Shown here one piece after another: positions 32,996 through 43,086 of a stretch of 64,000 nt of DNA. Every line of letters begins with the position of its first letter. Position 1 is the stretch's first letter. Under the pieces are notes generated by a model. That model was given only the letters and a program-made list of their open reading frames with translations, made no database searches and was not told the origin of the DNA. The stretch covers positions 875,751-939,750 of the forward strand of contig NZ_BBRB01000001.1 in NCBI RefSeq assembly GCF_000975055.1. Direction: 5' to 3'. Origin of the DNA: Demequina sediminicola (lineage in GTDB: Bacteria > Actinomycetota > Actinomycetes > Actinomycetales > Demequinaceae). The position numbers were made by a program, and so were the translations under genes.

Positions 32996-35900
32996 GTGTT
33001 GCAGCCACGACGCAGTGTAGCGATGGGCCTGATCGGACTCTTGGCGGCCACGGGCTTGGTGGCGACTGCCACGACAGCCTCGGCAGACCCGGACCCGGCA
33101 GGCGTGTCTATCACCAAGACAGGTCCTGGTCCCGAAGCGATGCCGCTCCTGCCTGGCGATACCTTCAACTACACGATTCAGGTGAGCTGTGACACCGCTA
33201 ATTGCTACAACGCAGCACTGACCGACACGGTGCCGCCGCCCCTAGAGATCGCGGGAACTCCCACCGTCGTTTCGAGTGATCCGTTTACCGTCAGCACCTC
33301 GGGCTCTGACTCGTTCGAGGTCAACTTCACCGCAGATTTCAATGACTTGGCGAACCCTGGATCGGGTATGCACGCAGGTACGACTGCCACCATCACGGTG
33401 CCTGTCCGAGTGCCTAATGACGCCAACTATGACTACAGCGATCAGGAGTTGCTCAACACTGCTCAGATGAATGCGGACAACGCGGATGAGCAGACTTCGA
33501 GTTGGCCCGTCGAGATTCAGGTCGACCCGAACATCGACACTGACGTGACCAAGACGATGACGCCTGCCAGCGGCACGGCTCAGGCGGGCCAGGAGACTGT
33601 CGCGTCGATCACAGTCAACAACCAGTCGGACACTGGTGCGGATTCGATGACGGTGACGGATCCGCCGGCGGGCAGTTCGTCGGACGTGTTCACTTACTTG
33701 GATCTCAACACGATCACCATCACGGAGATCCCTGAGGGTGCCGACACAGTGACGGTGACGGTCCAGACATCTGCGGGACCGGTGACGCAGACCTATCCGG
33801 TTGCGGACCTGACCCCGCTGCCGTACGACGTGACTCCCAGCGGCATCGACGGGAGCGATGTCACGTCTGTGTCCGTCTCGTTTGACGATGACGGTACTGC
33901 GCCGTTGATCGCCGAGGACGCGACCGGTGGAGTCAACATCGGCTTTGTGCAAAAGGATCCAGGTGAGTTGACGTCGGACGTCACTGTCACCAATGAGGTG
34001 GGTTCTGAGGTGGCGCGTGACGATGTGACGGCTACCGACAGCGACGATGCCACGTATGTCATCACCACGAACCTTCCGACCATCGTCACTACCAAAGACT
34101 TTGCCGACGACTTTGTGGTGAAGGGTGATTCCTCGGTGGCCACCATCACTGCTGGAGTGGGTGGAGATGTGCCGGTCACGACGATCACCGTGACCGAGCC
34201 TGCTGCGCCAGCCGAGTTTGGCCCGGACGGATTAACGTTTGTGGGTTTTGACGCCGCGGGAGTGACGTATCCCGAGGGTGCCACGGGAGCGTCGATTACC
34301 TATCAGACGACCAACGGCCCGGAGACCTATACCTTCGGCAACGGCGAAGTCCCGCCGGTCCCGGCGGATCCGAGTACCGTCACGAGTTTCACCATCACGT
34401 TCACCTCCGATGACGGATCGCCGATGCCCGCGCCGGGCACCGCGGCCTCGATCCCCGTGGAGATCGGCACACCCGACTCGGTGTCGCCGGGCAAGATCGA
34501 CTACCCGAACACCATTGAGACCACGGGAACGTCTCCGGATGGAGTCAACGGATCTGAGACCGCCACGGATGTGCTCCCGGCCTACGACGAGAACATCGAC
34601 ACCACATCGGACAAGGTCATTGTGCCGTCCGAGATCTGGGGAAACGCTGGCGAGTGGATTGTGGTGCAGCTGTCCGGAGGCATTGCTGGCAATCCGGATC
34701 CTGACAATCCCGATGCACCGTATTCCACTGACGGTGCGGATCAGATTGTGATCTCTGATCCGAGCGCCAACCCGTCCGACGACGACCCGTTCTGGTCCGC
34801 CTTTAACCCGTCCGCGATTCGTGACGCCGCCGTCCCCGACGGCACCACCCTCGAGATTCAGTATTGGGATGGTTCGTCCTGGCAGACCTTGACTGGCCCC
34901 ACTGATGGACCTGCGACGATCAACTTCGACATCACATCGAACCCGAGCCCTGATGAGATCGGTGGCCTCCAGTTTGTATACACCCCCACTGATCCGGATG
35001 CGACGTTCCCTCCGGGCACGGAGTTCAAGCCCAACGTCGTCATGAACCTTGACCCGGACTGGGCTAACGCTGACCCAGACCCGTGGGATGGCGCTGACTC
35101 CGTCTTGCTTGAGAATTGCACGGCCACCGACGCGGCGGGCACAGGGTCCACAGGGCCAGTGACGCCCGCTGAACCTGCGACGGCATGCGACGACGCCACC
35201 ATCCTGGATCCTGACGGCCAGGACGGCGGCCCCGGCCCCACGGTGGTCAAGACAGTGAACCCGGAGGCGGTAGCGGCGCGTTCGCACAACGAGACGACCG
35301 CCACGTTGCGGTGGTCGACTGGTGGTGAATCGAACGTCGACACCTTCGTCATTACTGACGAAAATTCGGCACCTGCAACGGACCAGAGTGGCCCGATTGA
35401 CAGCACCGGCAGCTTCTACGATGCGTTCGATCTGCGCCGCATCGCCATCAACGACGATCTGATTCAGTACGACGCAGTGGACGCCGTGCAGATTCTCAAC
35501 GGGGACACGGGCGCCTGGGAGACACCGTCCAACAGCTCATGTGACGGCACTATTGATGGCACCGCGCTGGAAGACTGCTGGGGTGCCATGCCAGCCTTCA
35601 ACCTGACGGCGGCAGAGCAAGCCACCACCATTGCTGTACGCGTGGCCTACATTGAGAATCCGGACCAGACGGCGCGTGCAACTCAGCCGGGCGTGGCGGT
35701 TCCACCCGTGGGGTCCGGGGTCGCCCGATCAAACGCTGCCGATGCAGAGAAGCGTCGCCTGAACCTCACGTTCCGACTACGCGACTGGCTCCGATCATCG
35801 GCCGATGACAACCTCATCCCGGTCACCGAGGCCTTCAACAGCACGAGCACCACCAACAACGTGGCTGGTGTGACGGCAGAGTCCACCCTCAACGGCAATT

Positions 35901-38900
35901 CGTCCGACACCGACAATGCCGTGGTCGTGATCGACCCCGCTGACCTCGCCATCACCGGTGAAAAGGTGTGGGACGGCGGCCCTGTCGGCATTCCGCCGGA
36001 GGGAACCCCGCAGGAAGACTTTCCCCACACTCGTGGCACGGTGACGGTCACCAACAACTCGGCACAGACCTACGTCGACGAGATCTACGTCGTCGACCGT
36101 CCAACGCAGAATCGTCCTGACGCAGACACGCTGCTCTCCACGGACGTGTTCAACATCACGTCCCTCGAAATGAATGAACTGCCTGCTGACGCTGACGGGT
36201 TTGCGCTCTATCTCTATTCGGACGATGCACAAACCCGCGACAATCCCGCCTTCTTGCTCGATAACGAAGCGGATGTTGCTGCACTGACAGAGGCTCAGCT
36301 CGAGCCAATCATCGGTGTGGAACTGCGCGTGTTTGGCCGTAGCACCATCACGAATGTCGGTCCCGGGGACCCGACGGCCGGCGGACTCGCTCCGGGCGAC
36401 ACGGCCGTAGTGTCGTTTGTGATGCAGCTCCGTGAGACGGATCGCTTCCGCAACGTCAATATCACTGCACCGGAGAATCGGGACGACTACGTAGGCCAGT
36501 ACGTCTACAACACCGCCGAAGCGACCGTTGAAGATGCCGGAGTCGCCGATGCCGTCACCCTCCCGGATCTCAATGCTGACGTGCTGCTCGAGGACTTCCA
36601 GATCGGTGTCGACGTAGAGAAAGGGTTCTCCGCTGACATCGACACTGCGCCGGGAACCGAGCCCCTCACCCAGACAGAGACTGCGCCGGAGACTCAACCG
36701 TCGTTCGTGATGTGGCTGACCGCGCAGCCCACCATGGGTGCGCGACCCGTCTCGATGTCGGTCAGTGACCTTGACCCGACCTTCTGGAACGCCTACGAGT
36801 TTGTGGGCATCGATGACAGTTTCGATCTGGTCGCGCCTATCGAGAACGTGGAACTGCAGGTCTGCTTGCAGAGCGAAACCCCCATCGCCACGGACGGCAC
36901 CGGTGGCTGCTCTCGCACGGTCGCAGCGGACAATTCCGTGTCATATTCGGGCCTCCATCCCACGTCATCGACCATGGCCGCCGGAGCTGGACCCCTGGAA
37001 CTTCCCACCGGGGTGGATGCCGCAGATGTCAACGGCATCGTCTTGACGTACTCCAGCGCGGATGCATGGGACGACCCGTGGAACCCGGAACAGGTGATTC
37101 CAATCGAGGTGAAGCGCCGCACTGAACGTCTGACTGGCGGCGCGCCCGAAACTGACTACACCGAAAACACCCCCGCCCCGGGCGAGAGCCAAGCGGGTCA
37201 CACGATCAATACCGTCGATGGTGCGGTGACGTCCGCGGTGGGCGACGGTCAAGTGACGAACATCCATGCCGTTGCTGAACCCGACGATGCCGAGGTCATC
37301 TACGAGCACCTCGTCACCGCCGTGAGCGTCGAGAAGTCGCCGGGTGGGGTGGACGACCCAGTCCAGCCGCTGTCGCCCGGCGCGTCGGTGCCATTCACGC
37401 TGACGTTCACCAACATCGGCCCGGCCCCGATTTACCAGCCGGTCTTCACCGACATCCTGCCCGACGTGGACGGCAGCGGGGAGCCGGACCTGCAACTGGA
37501 TCCCAACGTCCTGCTCCAGGGACTGAGCCCCTACTCCTACTCGCTTGATGACTCCTCCGCAGAAGCCTTGCCTGCGCCGTGGGTGGCACCCGGAGTCACC
37601 GATGCCGACGTGACGGTGACGCAAGATCCTGCGACTGGACACCCCTTCGTCCTGACATTCGAGTTCCCCGATGGCACTGCCCTGGCGCCCGGAGCGTCCT
37701 ACTCGATCACCATTCAGATGATTCCCGAGCCCGGTTTCCTGCCCAACCAGAACTTCGTCAACACTGCCCAGATTGAGGGCGACCAGCAGTTCGACTACTG
37801 CGACACCGACGACAGTGATCCGGACAGCTATGCGGAGTCATGCACTGCCGATGCCACCAACTCGGTTGCCGAGGGCGGCGCACTCCGCACAGGCAAACTT
37901 GTCCATCCCGGACCTGCCGATGCGCCGAACTATGACCTCGGAGCGTTCGTGAAGGGCGACGCCAGCCAGTCGTGTGACCCGCTCTCGGACACCGACACGC
38001 TCGCACCAGGCTTCTACGACCCACTGTGTATCCCTCGCACGCAAGAGGGGCAGATCGAGACCTGGCGCCTCGCCATGCAGAATACGGGAAACGTGCCACT
38101 CTCGACCATCGTGGGCGTGGATGTACTGCCCACCGTTGGCGACACTTCAGTCCTTCCGCCGAACACTCCCCGCGATTCTGCGTGGCACGCCGTGCTGAGC
38201 GACCCCCTCGCGCAATGGACGCCCCGGCCGGGCGGTACTGGAACTATCGAAGCGTTTGTCACCACTGACGCCTCTCCGTGCCTCGACATCCTGAATGGAA
38301 CCGGCACCTGCGACGGTGACTGGACCAACTGGAGTGACTTCAGCGGGGACCCCGTGGATGTCACCGCAGTCATGTACATTGCGACCTTCGGCGACGATGA
38401 CCCGTTGGGTCCGGGCGAGTTTGTGTCAGTGGACATGGAGACCTACACGCCAGCAACGGTGCCGACTGATGCCGACACCGTGGCATACAACTCGGTCGCG
38501 ACATCCGCCATCACCGAGGGCGGAACCCAGTTGCCGCCTACCGAGGGCCTCAAGGTTGGGGTGGCGCTCGCCACTGGGTCGATCAGCATCGAGAAGCAGA
38601 TTGACGGCGACGTGCCCCGTGACTGGATCCCGGATGAATTCGATGTGGTGTTGGTGTGCACCGTCGACATCAACGGTGAGCCGGTTGAGGTCATCCGTGA
38701 CACGTACACGCTGAACCTTGTGGATGGGCCACAAGTCGTTGGCGACCTGCCCACCGGTGCGACGTGCATCCTTGAGGAAGAGACGGACTTTGGTGAGGTG
38801 TCGTCATCCCTCAACCCCTCCACCATCGAGGTTCCGTTCGGAGACACCGATCTCCCGAACATCGTGCTGACCAACACCTACACCGACGCGTCTTTGAGCA

Positions 38901-41257
38901 TCAGCAAGCGCGTGGTGGGCCAGGGGCAAGCATCGAATGCGAACCCGGAAGATGCCGGTCCATTCACCATTGGCGTGCTGTGCACCTACCTGGGTTCCGC
39001 GGTGCAGCCGACGGAGGCCGGCGATTGGATTGACTACCCCCTGATCAATGGTGCATTCACGGTGTCACTTAGCCACAACGAATCAGTCACCGTGGGTGCT
39101 CTGCCGACCGGCGCTGAATGCCGGGTTGCCGAGTGGGCTACCGATGGCGCGAACCGGGTGGGAATTGCCTGGGAGACCGCAAACGAGTCCGGTGCCATCG
39201 CGGGTGAGCCTGACGATGATGGCACCGTTCCTGTGGTCAGCGACCCGTTCACCTTGACGGCCGATGGTGCCGTCGGTGACCCGGACCCGAGCGACCCCGT
39301 GTCGAACTATGTTGACGTATACAACCAGTACGCACAGGGTGAGCTGGACATCACGAAGGTCGTGGATGGACCAGGCCAGAGCGAGCACGTGGACAGCGAG
39401 TTCACGGTCGAGGTCTACTGCACGTGGGTGGAGCCCGACACCGGCGAGGTCGTCGTCACTTTCGACGACGCCGTGACGGTGACCGTAGGGGAAGCCACCA
39501 CCATCGAGGGACTCCTCGTCGGTTCCGAGTGCACGCTGACCGAGCCCGAGGATGGGCGCGATGGCGCAGATCAGTGGGTCTTCACGCCGTCTGTGGTGGA
39601 TGATCCCGCAACGGGCGTGGTGACCATTGATTCGAGTGACACCGCCGCTCAGGTCACCGTGACCAACATCTTTGAGGTGCCCACGGAACTCGTGGTCACC
39701 AAGGAGGTTGAGGGCCCCCAGCTGAACGAGGCGGGCGATGTCCCTGATCTGGGACCCTTCGAGTTCGCTGTGCAGTGTGTCTACGGCGAGGAAGGCAGCC
39801 CGTACGAGCGTGAAATCTTCGCCGCGGAGTTCCCGGACCTTGCTACCGGCGAGGCCATGGAGTTCACCCTGAGTGATGGTGAGAGCCAGATCCTCACTGA
39901 GTTGCCGACGGGCACCGTCTGTACGGTGACCGAGGCCGTTGCGGGGGCTGAGGTCGACACAACCTTCACGACCCAGCAGGCCGGTGGCCCCGTCGTGGGC
40001 CCTGACGCGGGCAATGAGGCCGAGATCACGCTGGCGCAGATGACGGCGTTCCAGACCAACACCGTGACATTCATCAACACGTACCCCGTGGCTGACCTTG
40101 AGATCATCAAAGAAGTCACCGGCGAGGGCGTGACTGAGCGTGATCCCGGACCCTTTGTTGTCAGCGTTGAGTGCTACTCCGACGTCTACGGAGTCCTCAC
40201 CTATGAGGGCGACGTCACGTTGGACCGCGACGACAATCTCACGGCCACGATCTCGAACATCCTCTCGCCGTCCACGTGTGAGGTCGCGGAGACCAACGAC
40301 GGTGGCGCAGACGAAGTGACGTACACACCGGGCGGCACCGGAATTGACAGCAGCACCACGGTGACCGTGGATGCAGACTCCCAGACGCCAGCAACCGTGA
40401 CGGTCACCAACTACTTTGGTCCGCTCGCGTCGTTGGAGGTCACCAAGACCGTCGAGGACACTGTGCTTGACGCTGACGGAAACGCCGTGGATCTCGGTCC
40501 CTACTGGGTGATCGTTCGCTGCACTTATGATCCGGACGGTCCTAACGATCACCGGGTGTGGGCAGACGGCTATGGCCCGCTGCGCCCGATGGCGGTAGCG
40601 CTCGATGCAGGTGAGACGCATGTCTTTACTGGCATCCCCTCGGCGTCCGTCTGTACCGTCACAGAGATCGTGGATGGGCAGGCTGCTTCCACGACCGTCA
40701 CGGTGGAAACGGCCGATGCCCCGGCCACCACTACGGACGGAAACGAAGCAGATCTCGAGCTCACCCCCGGCGACACCAACAGCGCCGTGGTGCACAACAC
40801 CTTCGATGCGGGCTCCTTGCAGATCAACAAGGAACTCGTGGGAGAGGGCGCGCCTGACATCGCCGATGCGGGCCCGTTCGTCTTCACGGTGCAGTGCACC
40901 TGGGATCGCGAGAACCACGATCCGCTCGTGACCTACGACGGCCACGTCACTCTTGGTGGGGGCGAGCCGCTTACCGTGACTATTGACTCGATCGCCACGG
41001 GCTCAGAGTGTGTCGTGACGGAAACCGATGCCGGAGGAGCCGATGACACCCGTCTTGTGCCCGCCGGAGACGGTGACACGGAAGCTCGTGTGACCATCGG
41101 TGCCGCGACCGCAGTGACGGTCACGGCCTACAACCAGTTCGACGCATCCGGCTTGTTACCCATCACCGGTTACGACGGTTGGTGGCTAGCAATCGCTGCG
41201 ATCGTGATCATGCTGGCGGGCCTGGCCATGATGATGGTGGCCCGCCGCCGTCACTAG
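32996..41257 (+). CDS. Giant LPxTG-anchored surface protein with seven DUF5979-like domains
   Basis: 2753 residues from the GTG at 32996, which has AAGGAG five bases upstream; ATG 32942 is an alternative adding 18 residues. Signal peptide AMGLIGLLAATGLVATATTASA. The N-terminal ~1850 residues are repeated DUF11/adhesin-like beta domains. From about 38.57 kb seven domains of ~110-150 residues follow. Each starts with a Lys (SISKRVVG, DITKVVDG, VVTKEVEG), has a Glu after a second Cys (CTVTE) and ends with an Asn (VTNIF, FINTY). This is the Lys-Asn-Glu pattern of intramolecular isopeptide bonds, plus a conserved Cys pair. It ends LPITG (41156-41170), a helix and RRRH. Expected to be covalently linked to peptidoglycan by sortase. 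Confidence 0.9.
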   Translation: MLQPRRSVAMGLIGLLAATGLVATATTASADPDPAGVSITKTGPGPEAMPLLPGDTFNYTIQVSCDTANCYNAALTDTVPPPLEIAGTPTVVSSDPFTVSTSGSDSFEVNFTADFNDLANPGSGMHAGTTATITVPVRVPNDANYDYSDQELLNTAQMNADNADEQTSSWPVEIQVDPNIDTDVTKTMTPASGTAQAGQETVASITVNNQSDTGADSMTVTDPPAGSSSDVFTYLDLNTITITEIPEGADTVTVTVQTSAGPVTQTYPVADLTPLPYDVTPSGIDGSDVTSVSVSFDDDGTAPLIAEDATGGVNIGFVQKDPGELTSDVTVTNEVGSEVARDDVTATDSDDATYVITTNLPTIVTTKDFADDFVVKGDSSVATITAGVGGDVPVTTITVTEPAAPAEFGPDGLTFVGFDAAGVTYPEGATGASITYQTTNGPETYTFGNGEVPPVPADPSTVTSFTITFTSDDGSPMPAPGTAASIPVEIGTPDSVSPGKIDYPNTIETTGTSPDGVNGSETATDVLPAYDENIDTTSDKVIVPSEIWGNAGEWIVVQLSGGIAGNPDPDNPDAPYSTDGADQIVISDPSANPSDDDPFWSAFNPSAIRDAAVPDGTTLEIQYWDGSSWQTLTGPTDGPATINFDITSNPSPDEIGGLQFVYTPTDPDATFPPGTEFKPNVVMNLDPDWANADPDPWDGADSVLLENCTATDAAGTGSTGPVTPAEPATACDDATILDPDGQDGGPGPTVVKTVNPEAVAARSHNETTATLRWSTGGESNVDTFVITDENSAPATDQSGPIDSTGSFYDAFDLRRIAINDDLIQYDAVDAVQILNGDTGAWETPSNSSCDGTIDGTALEDCWGAMPAFNLTAAEQATTIAVRVAYIENPDQTARATQPGVAVPPVGSGVARSNAADAEKRRLNLTFRLRDWLRSSADDNLIPVTEAFNSTSTTNNVAGVTAESTLNGNSSDTDNAVVVIDPADLAITGEKVWDGGPVGIPPEGTPQEDFPHTRGTVTVTNNSAQTYVDEIYVVDRPTQNRPDADTLLSTDVFNITSLEMNELPADADGFALYLYSDDAQTRDNPAFLLDNEADVAALTEAQLEPIIGVELRVFGRSTITNVGPGDPTAGGLAPGDTAVVSFVMQLRETDRFRNVNITAPENRDDYVGQYVYNTAEATVEDAGVADAVTLPDLNADVLLEDFQIGVDVEKGFSADIDTAPGTEPLTQTETAPETQPSFVMWLTAQPTMGARPVSMSVSDLDPTFWNAYEFVGIDDSFDLVAPIENVELQVCLQSETPIATDGTGGCSRTVAADNSVSYSGLHPTSSTMAAGAGPLELPTGVDAADVNGIVLTYSSADAWDDPWNPEQVIPIEVKRRTERLTGGAPETDYTENTPAPGESQAGHTINTVDGAVTSAVGDGQVTNIHAVAEPDDAEVIYEHLVTAVSVEKSPGGVDDPVQPLSPGASVPFTLTFTNIGPAPIYQPVFTDILPDVDGSGEPDLQLDPNVLLQGLSPYSYSLDDSSAEALPAPWVAPGVTDADVTVTQDPATGHPFVLTFEFPDGTALAPGASYSITIQMIPEPGFLPNQNFVNTAQIEGDQQFDYCDTDDSDPDSYAESCTADATNSVAEGGALRTGKLVHPGPADAPNYDLGAFVKGDASQSCDPLSDTDTLAPGFYDPLCIPRTQEGQIETWRLAMQNTGNVPLSTIVGVDVLPTVGDTSVLPPNTPRDSAWHAVLSDPLAQWTPRPGGTGTIEAFVTTDASPCLDILNGTGTCDGDWTNWSDFSGDPVDVTAVMYIATFGDDDPLGPGEFVSVDMETYTPATVPTDADTVAYNSVATSAITEGGTQLPPTEGLKVGVALATGSISIEKQIDGDVPRDWIPDEFDVVLVCTVDINGEPVEVIRDTYTLNLVDGPQVVGDLPTGATCILEEETDFGEVSSSLNPSTIEVPFGDTDLPNIVLTNTYTDASLSISKRVVGQGQASNANPEDAGPFTIGVLCTYLGSAVQPTEAGDWIDYPLINGAFTVSLSHNESVTVGALPTGAECRVAEWATDGANRVGIAWETANESGAIAGEPDDDGTVPVVSDPFTLTADGAVGDPDPSDPVSNYVDVYNQYAQGELDITKVVDGPGQSEHVDSEFTVEVYCTWVEPDTGEVVVTFDDAVTVTVGEATTIEGLLVGSECTLTEPEDGRDGADQWVFTPSVVDDPATGVVTIDSSDTAAQVTVTNIFEVPTELVVTKEVEGPQLNEAGDVPDLGPFEFAVQCVYGEEGSPYEREIFAAEFPDLATGEAMEFTLSDGESQILTELPTGTVCTVTEAVAGAEVDTTFTTQQAGGPVVGPDAGNEAEITLAQMTAFQTNTVTFINTYPVADLEIIKEVTGEGVTERDPGPFVVSVECYSDVYGVLTYEGDVTLDRDDNLTATISNILSPSTCEVAETNDGGADEVTYTPGGTGIDSSTTVTVDADSQTPATVTVTNYFGPLASLEVTKTVEDTVLDADGNAVDLGPYWVIVRCTYDPDGPNDHRVWADGYGPLRPMAVALDAGETHVFTGIPSASVCTVTEIVDGQAASTTVTVETADAPATTTDGNEADLELTPGDTNSAVVHNTFDAGSLQINKELVGEGAPDIADAGPFVFTVQCTWDRENHDPLVTYDGHVTLGGGEPLTVTIDSIATGSECVVTETDAGGADDTRLVPAGDGDTEARVTIGAATAVTVTAYNQFDASGLLPITGYDGWWLAIAAIVIMLAGLAMMMVARRRH

Positions 41258-42933
41258 CTGTCGAGAGCCTCGGCAACCACCTTCTGTGCAGCGTCCTTGA
41301 CCTGCTCGAGGTGGTCAGCCGAGACGAACGACTCTGCATAAATCTTGTAGACGTCCTCGGTTCCGGACGGACGCGCGGCGAACCACGCATCGGCCGTCGT
41401 CACCTTCAGACCACCGATGGCCGCGCCGTTTCCGGGTGCCTCGGTGAGCTTGCCGGTGATTTCCTGGCCCGCGAGTTCCGTGGCGCGCACCTGTGATGGA
41501 GAGAGCTTCTTCAGGGTCTCCTTTTGCGCCTTGGTTGCCACGGCGTCGAGGCGTGCATACCAACTGTCGCCCAAGTCGTTGACGAGCCCTGCGTGAATCT
41601 GCGAGGGCGTCTTGCCCGTGGCGCCTGTCATCTCTGCTGCCAGGAGGCACATGATCAGGCCGTCCTTGTCGGTGGTCCAGACACGGCCCTCGCGAGTGAG
41701 GAACGATGCTCCGGCAGACTCCTCGCCGCCAAAGGTCACGTCGCCGCTCATCAAGCCCGGCACAAACCACTTGAATCCCACCGGAACCTCTTCCACGGGA
41801 CGTCCCAAGCGCTTACCCACGCGGTCAATCAGCGAACTCGACACCAACGTCTTACCGATGCGGGCATCGTCCCTCCACTGCGGCCGCGCGCCACTGTGCA
41901 GATAGTGGATCGCTGCAGCGAGGTAGTGGTTCGGGTTCATCAAGCTGCCATCACGAGTGACAATCCCGTGACGGTCCGCGTCTGCGTCATTTCCCGTAGC
42001 GATGTCGTACGGAGCCTCAGCGCCGTCCATGAGCGTGCGGAGGCTCGCCATCGCGTACGGGGAACTGCAATCCATGCGGATCTTCCCGTCCCAGTCCAGC
42101 GTCATGAAACTCCAGCGCGGATCCACCTCAGGGTTGACCACTGTCAGGTCAAGGCGGTGCTCGTCGGCAACCGCACCCCAATAGTCCACGGCTGCGCCGC
42201 CCAGCGGATCAGCGCCGATGCGCACCCCGCCGTCACGGATAGCGTCCAAGTCCAGAACCTTCGGCAGCTCGGCGATGTAGGCGGCCATGAAGTCATACGG
42301 TCGCACCGTTGTGGCGTTCTTGGCACGCGTGTACGGGATGCGCTTCACATGCTTCCAGCCATTCTTGGCGAGCAGTTCGTTGGCGCGGTTCGCGATCCAT
42401 GCCGTAGCGGTGGAATCGGCCGGTCCACCATGAGGCGGGTTGTACTTAAAGCCTCCATCGCGAGGTGGGTTGTGTGACGGCGTCACCACGATGCCGTCGG
42501 CGAGCCCCGGCCCCGAGGTGCGCAAGCCTGCCTCGTCCGCGGCGCCATTGGCGACCAGGATCGCGCGGCTCACTGCGGGCGTTGGCGTAAAACCACCCCG
42601 GGCGTCCACCCGAACCTCGACTTCAGCGGCAGCGAGAACCTCGACGGCGGTCTCCATCGCAGGCCCGGAAAGCGCGTGCGTGTCGATTCCGAGGAACAGC
42701 GGGCCGTCTGTGCCTTGAGCATTGCGGTACTCCACAATGGCCGCAGTGGTGGCGACAATGTGAGCCTCATTAAAGGCCGTATCCGCAGCGCTGCCGCGGT
42801 GCCCTGACGTCCCAAAAACGACCTGCTGCTCAGCGATCGTCGGGTCAGGGATCAGGTCGTAGTAGTCGCCCAGGAGAGAGTCGACATCAATCAGATCCTG
42901 GGGCTGGGCAGGTGTTCCGGCGCGCTCATGCAT
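41254..42933 (-). CDS. pgm: Phosphoglucomutase (alpha-D-glucose phosphate-specific)
   Basis: 559 residues from ATG 42933; 12 upstream codons are discarded. Matches the bacterial Pgm family: FGTSGHRGSAADTAFNEAHI, the phosphoserine loop GIVVTPSHNPPRDGGFKYNP, the metal site ATGNDADADRHGIV, the sugar-binding GGEESAGASFL and the C-terminal ARPSGTEDVYKIYAES. Interconverts glucose-1-P and glucose-6-P, supplying nucleotide sugars for wall polymers and glycogen. Its stop overlaps by 4 bp the stop of the giant surface-protein gene, so the two convergent transcripts have no terminator space between them. Confidence 0.96.
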   Translation of the reverse strand: MHERAGTPAQPQDLIDVDSLLGDYYDLIPDPTIAEQQVVFGTSGHRGSAADTAFNEAHIVATTAAIVEYRNAQGTDGPLFLGIDTHALSGPAMETAVEVLAAAEVEVRVDARGGFTPTPAVSRAILVANGAADEAGLRTSGPGLADGIVVTPSHNPPRDGGFKYNPPHGGPADSTATAWIANRANELLAKNGWKHVKRIPYTRAKNATTVRPYDFMAAYIAELPKVLDLDAIRDGGVRIGADPLGGAAVDYWGAVADEHRLDLTVVNPEVDPRWSFMTLDWDGKIRMDCSSPYAMASLRTLMDGAEAPYDIATGNDADADRHGIVTRDGSLMNPNHYLAAAIHYLHSGARPQWRDDARIGKTLVSSSLIDRVGKRLGRPVEEVPVGFKWFVPGLMSGDVTFGGEESAGASFLTREGRVWTTDKDGLIMCLLAAEMTGATGKTPSQIHAGLVNDLGDSWYARLDAVATKAQKETLKKLSPSQVRATELAGQEITGKLTEAPGNGAAIGGLKVTTADAWFAARPSGTEDVYKIYAESFVSADHLEQVKDAAQKVVAEALDS

Positions 42934-43073
42934 AGGGCATACTCTTCCACCACCAGACGCGGGGGACAACGGGAGCGCACCGTTTCTTCAGAGCTGAGTG
43001 GCGTCCATGCGCGGTGCGTCACGTTTCTCTCACCAAAAGCCCAAGGTTTTACCAAAAGACCGGGGGTCGGCGC

Positions 43074-43079
43074 TAGGCT
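43074..43079 (+). promoter_or_regulatory. -10 box of leaderless GT2 gene
   Basis: TAGGCT, then 7 nt, then GTG 43087. Confidence 0.5.
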
Positions 43080-43086
43080 AAACACC

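Noticed and set aside
42928..43086. Longer N-terminus for the GT2 gene
   Set aside because: The open frame extends upstream, but it overlaps the pgm promoter and the -10 box at 43074 sets the start at GTG 43087.
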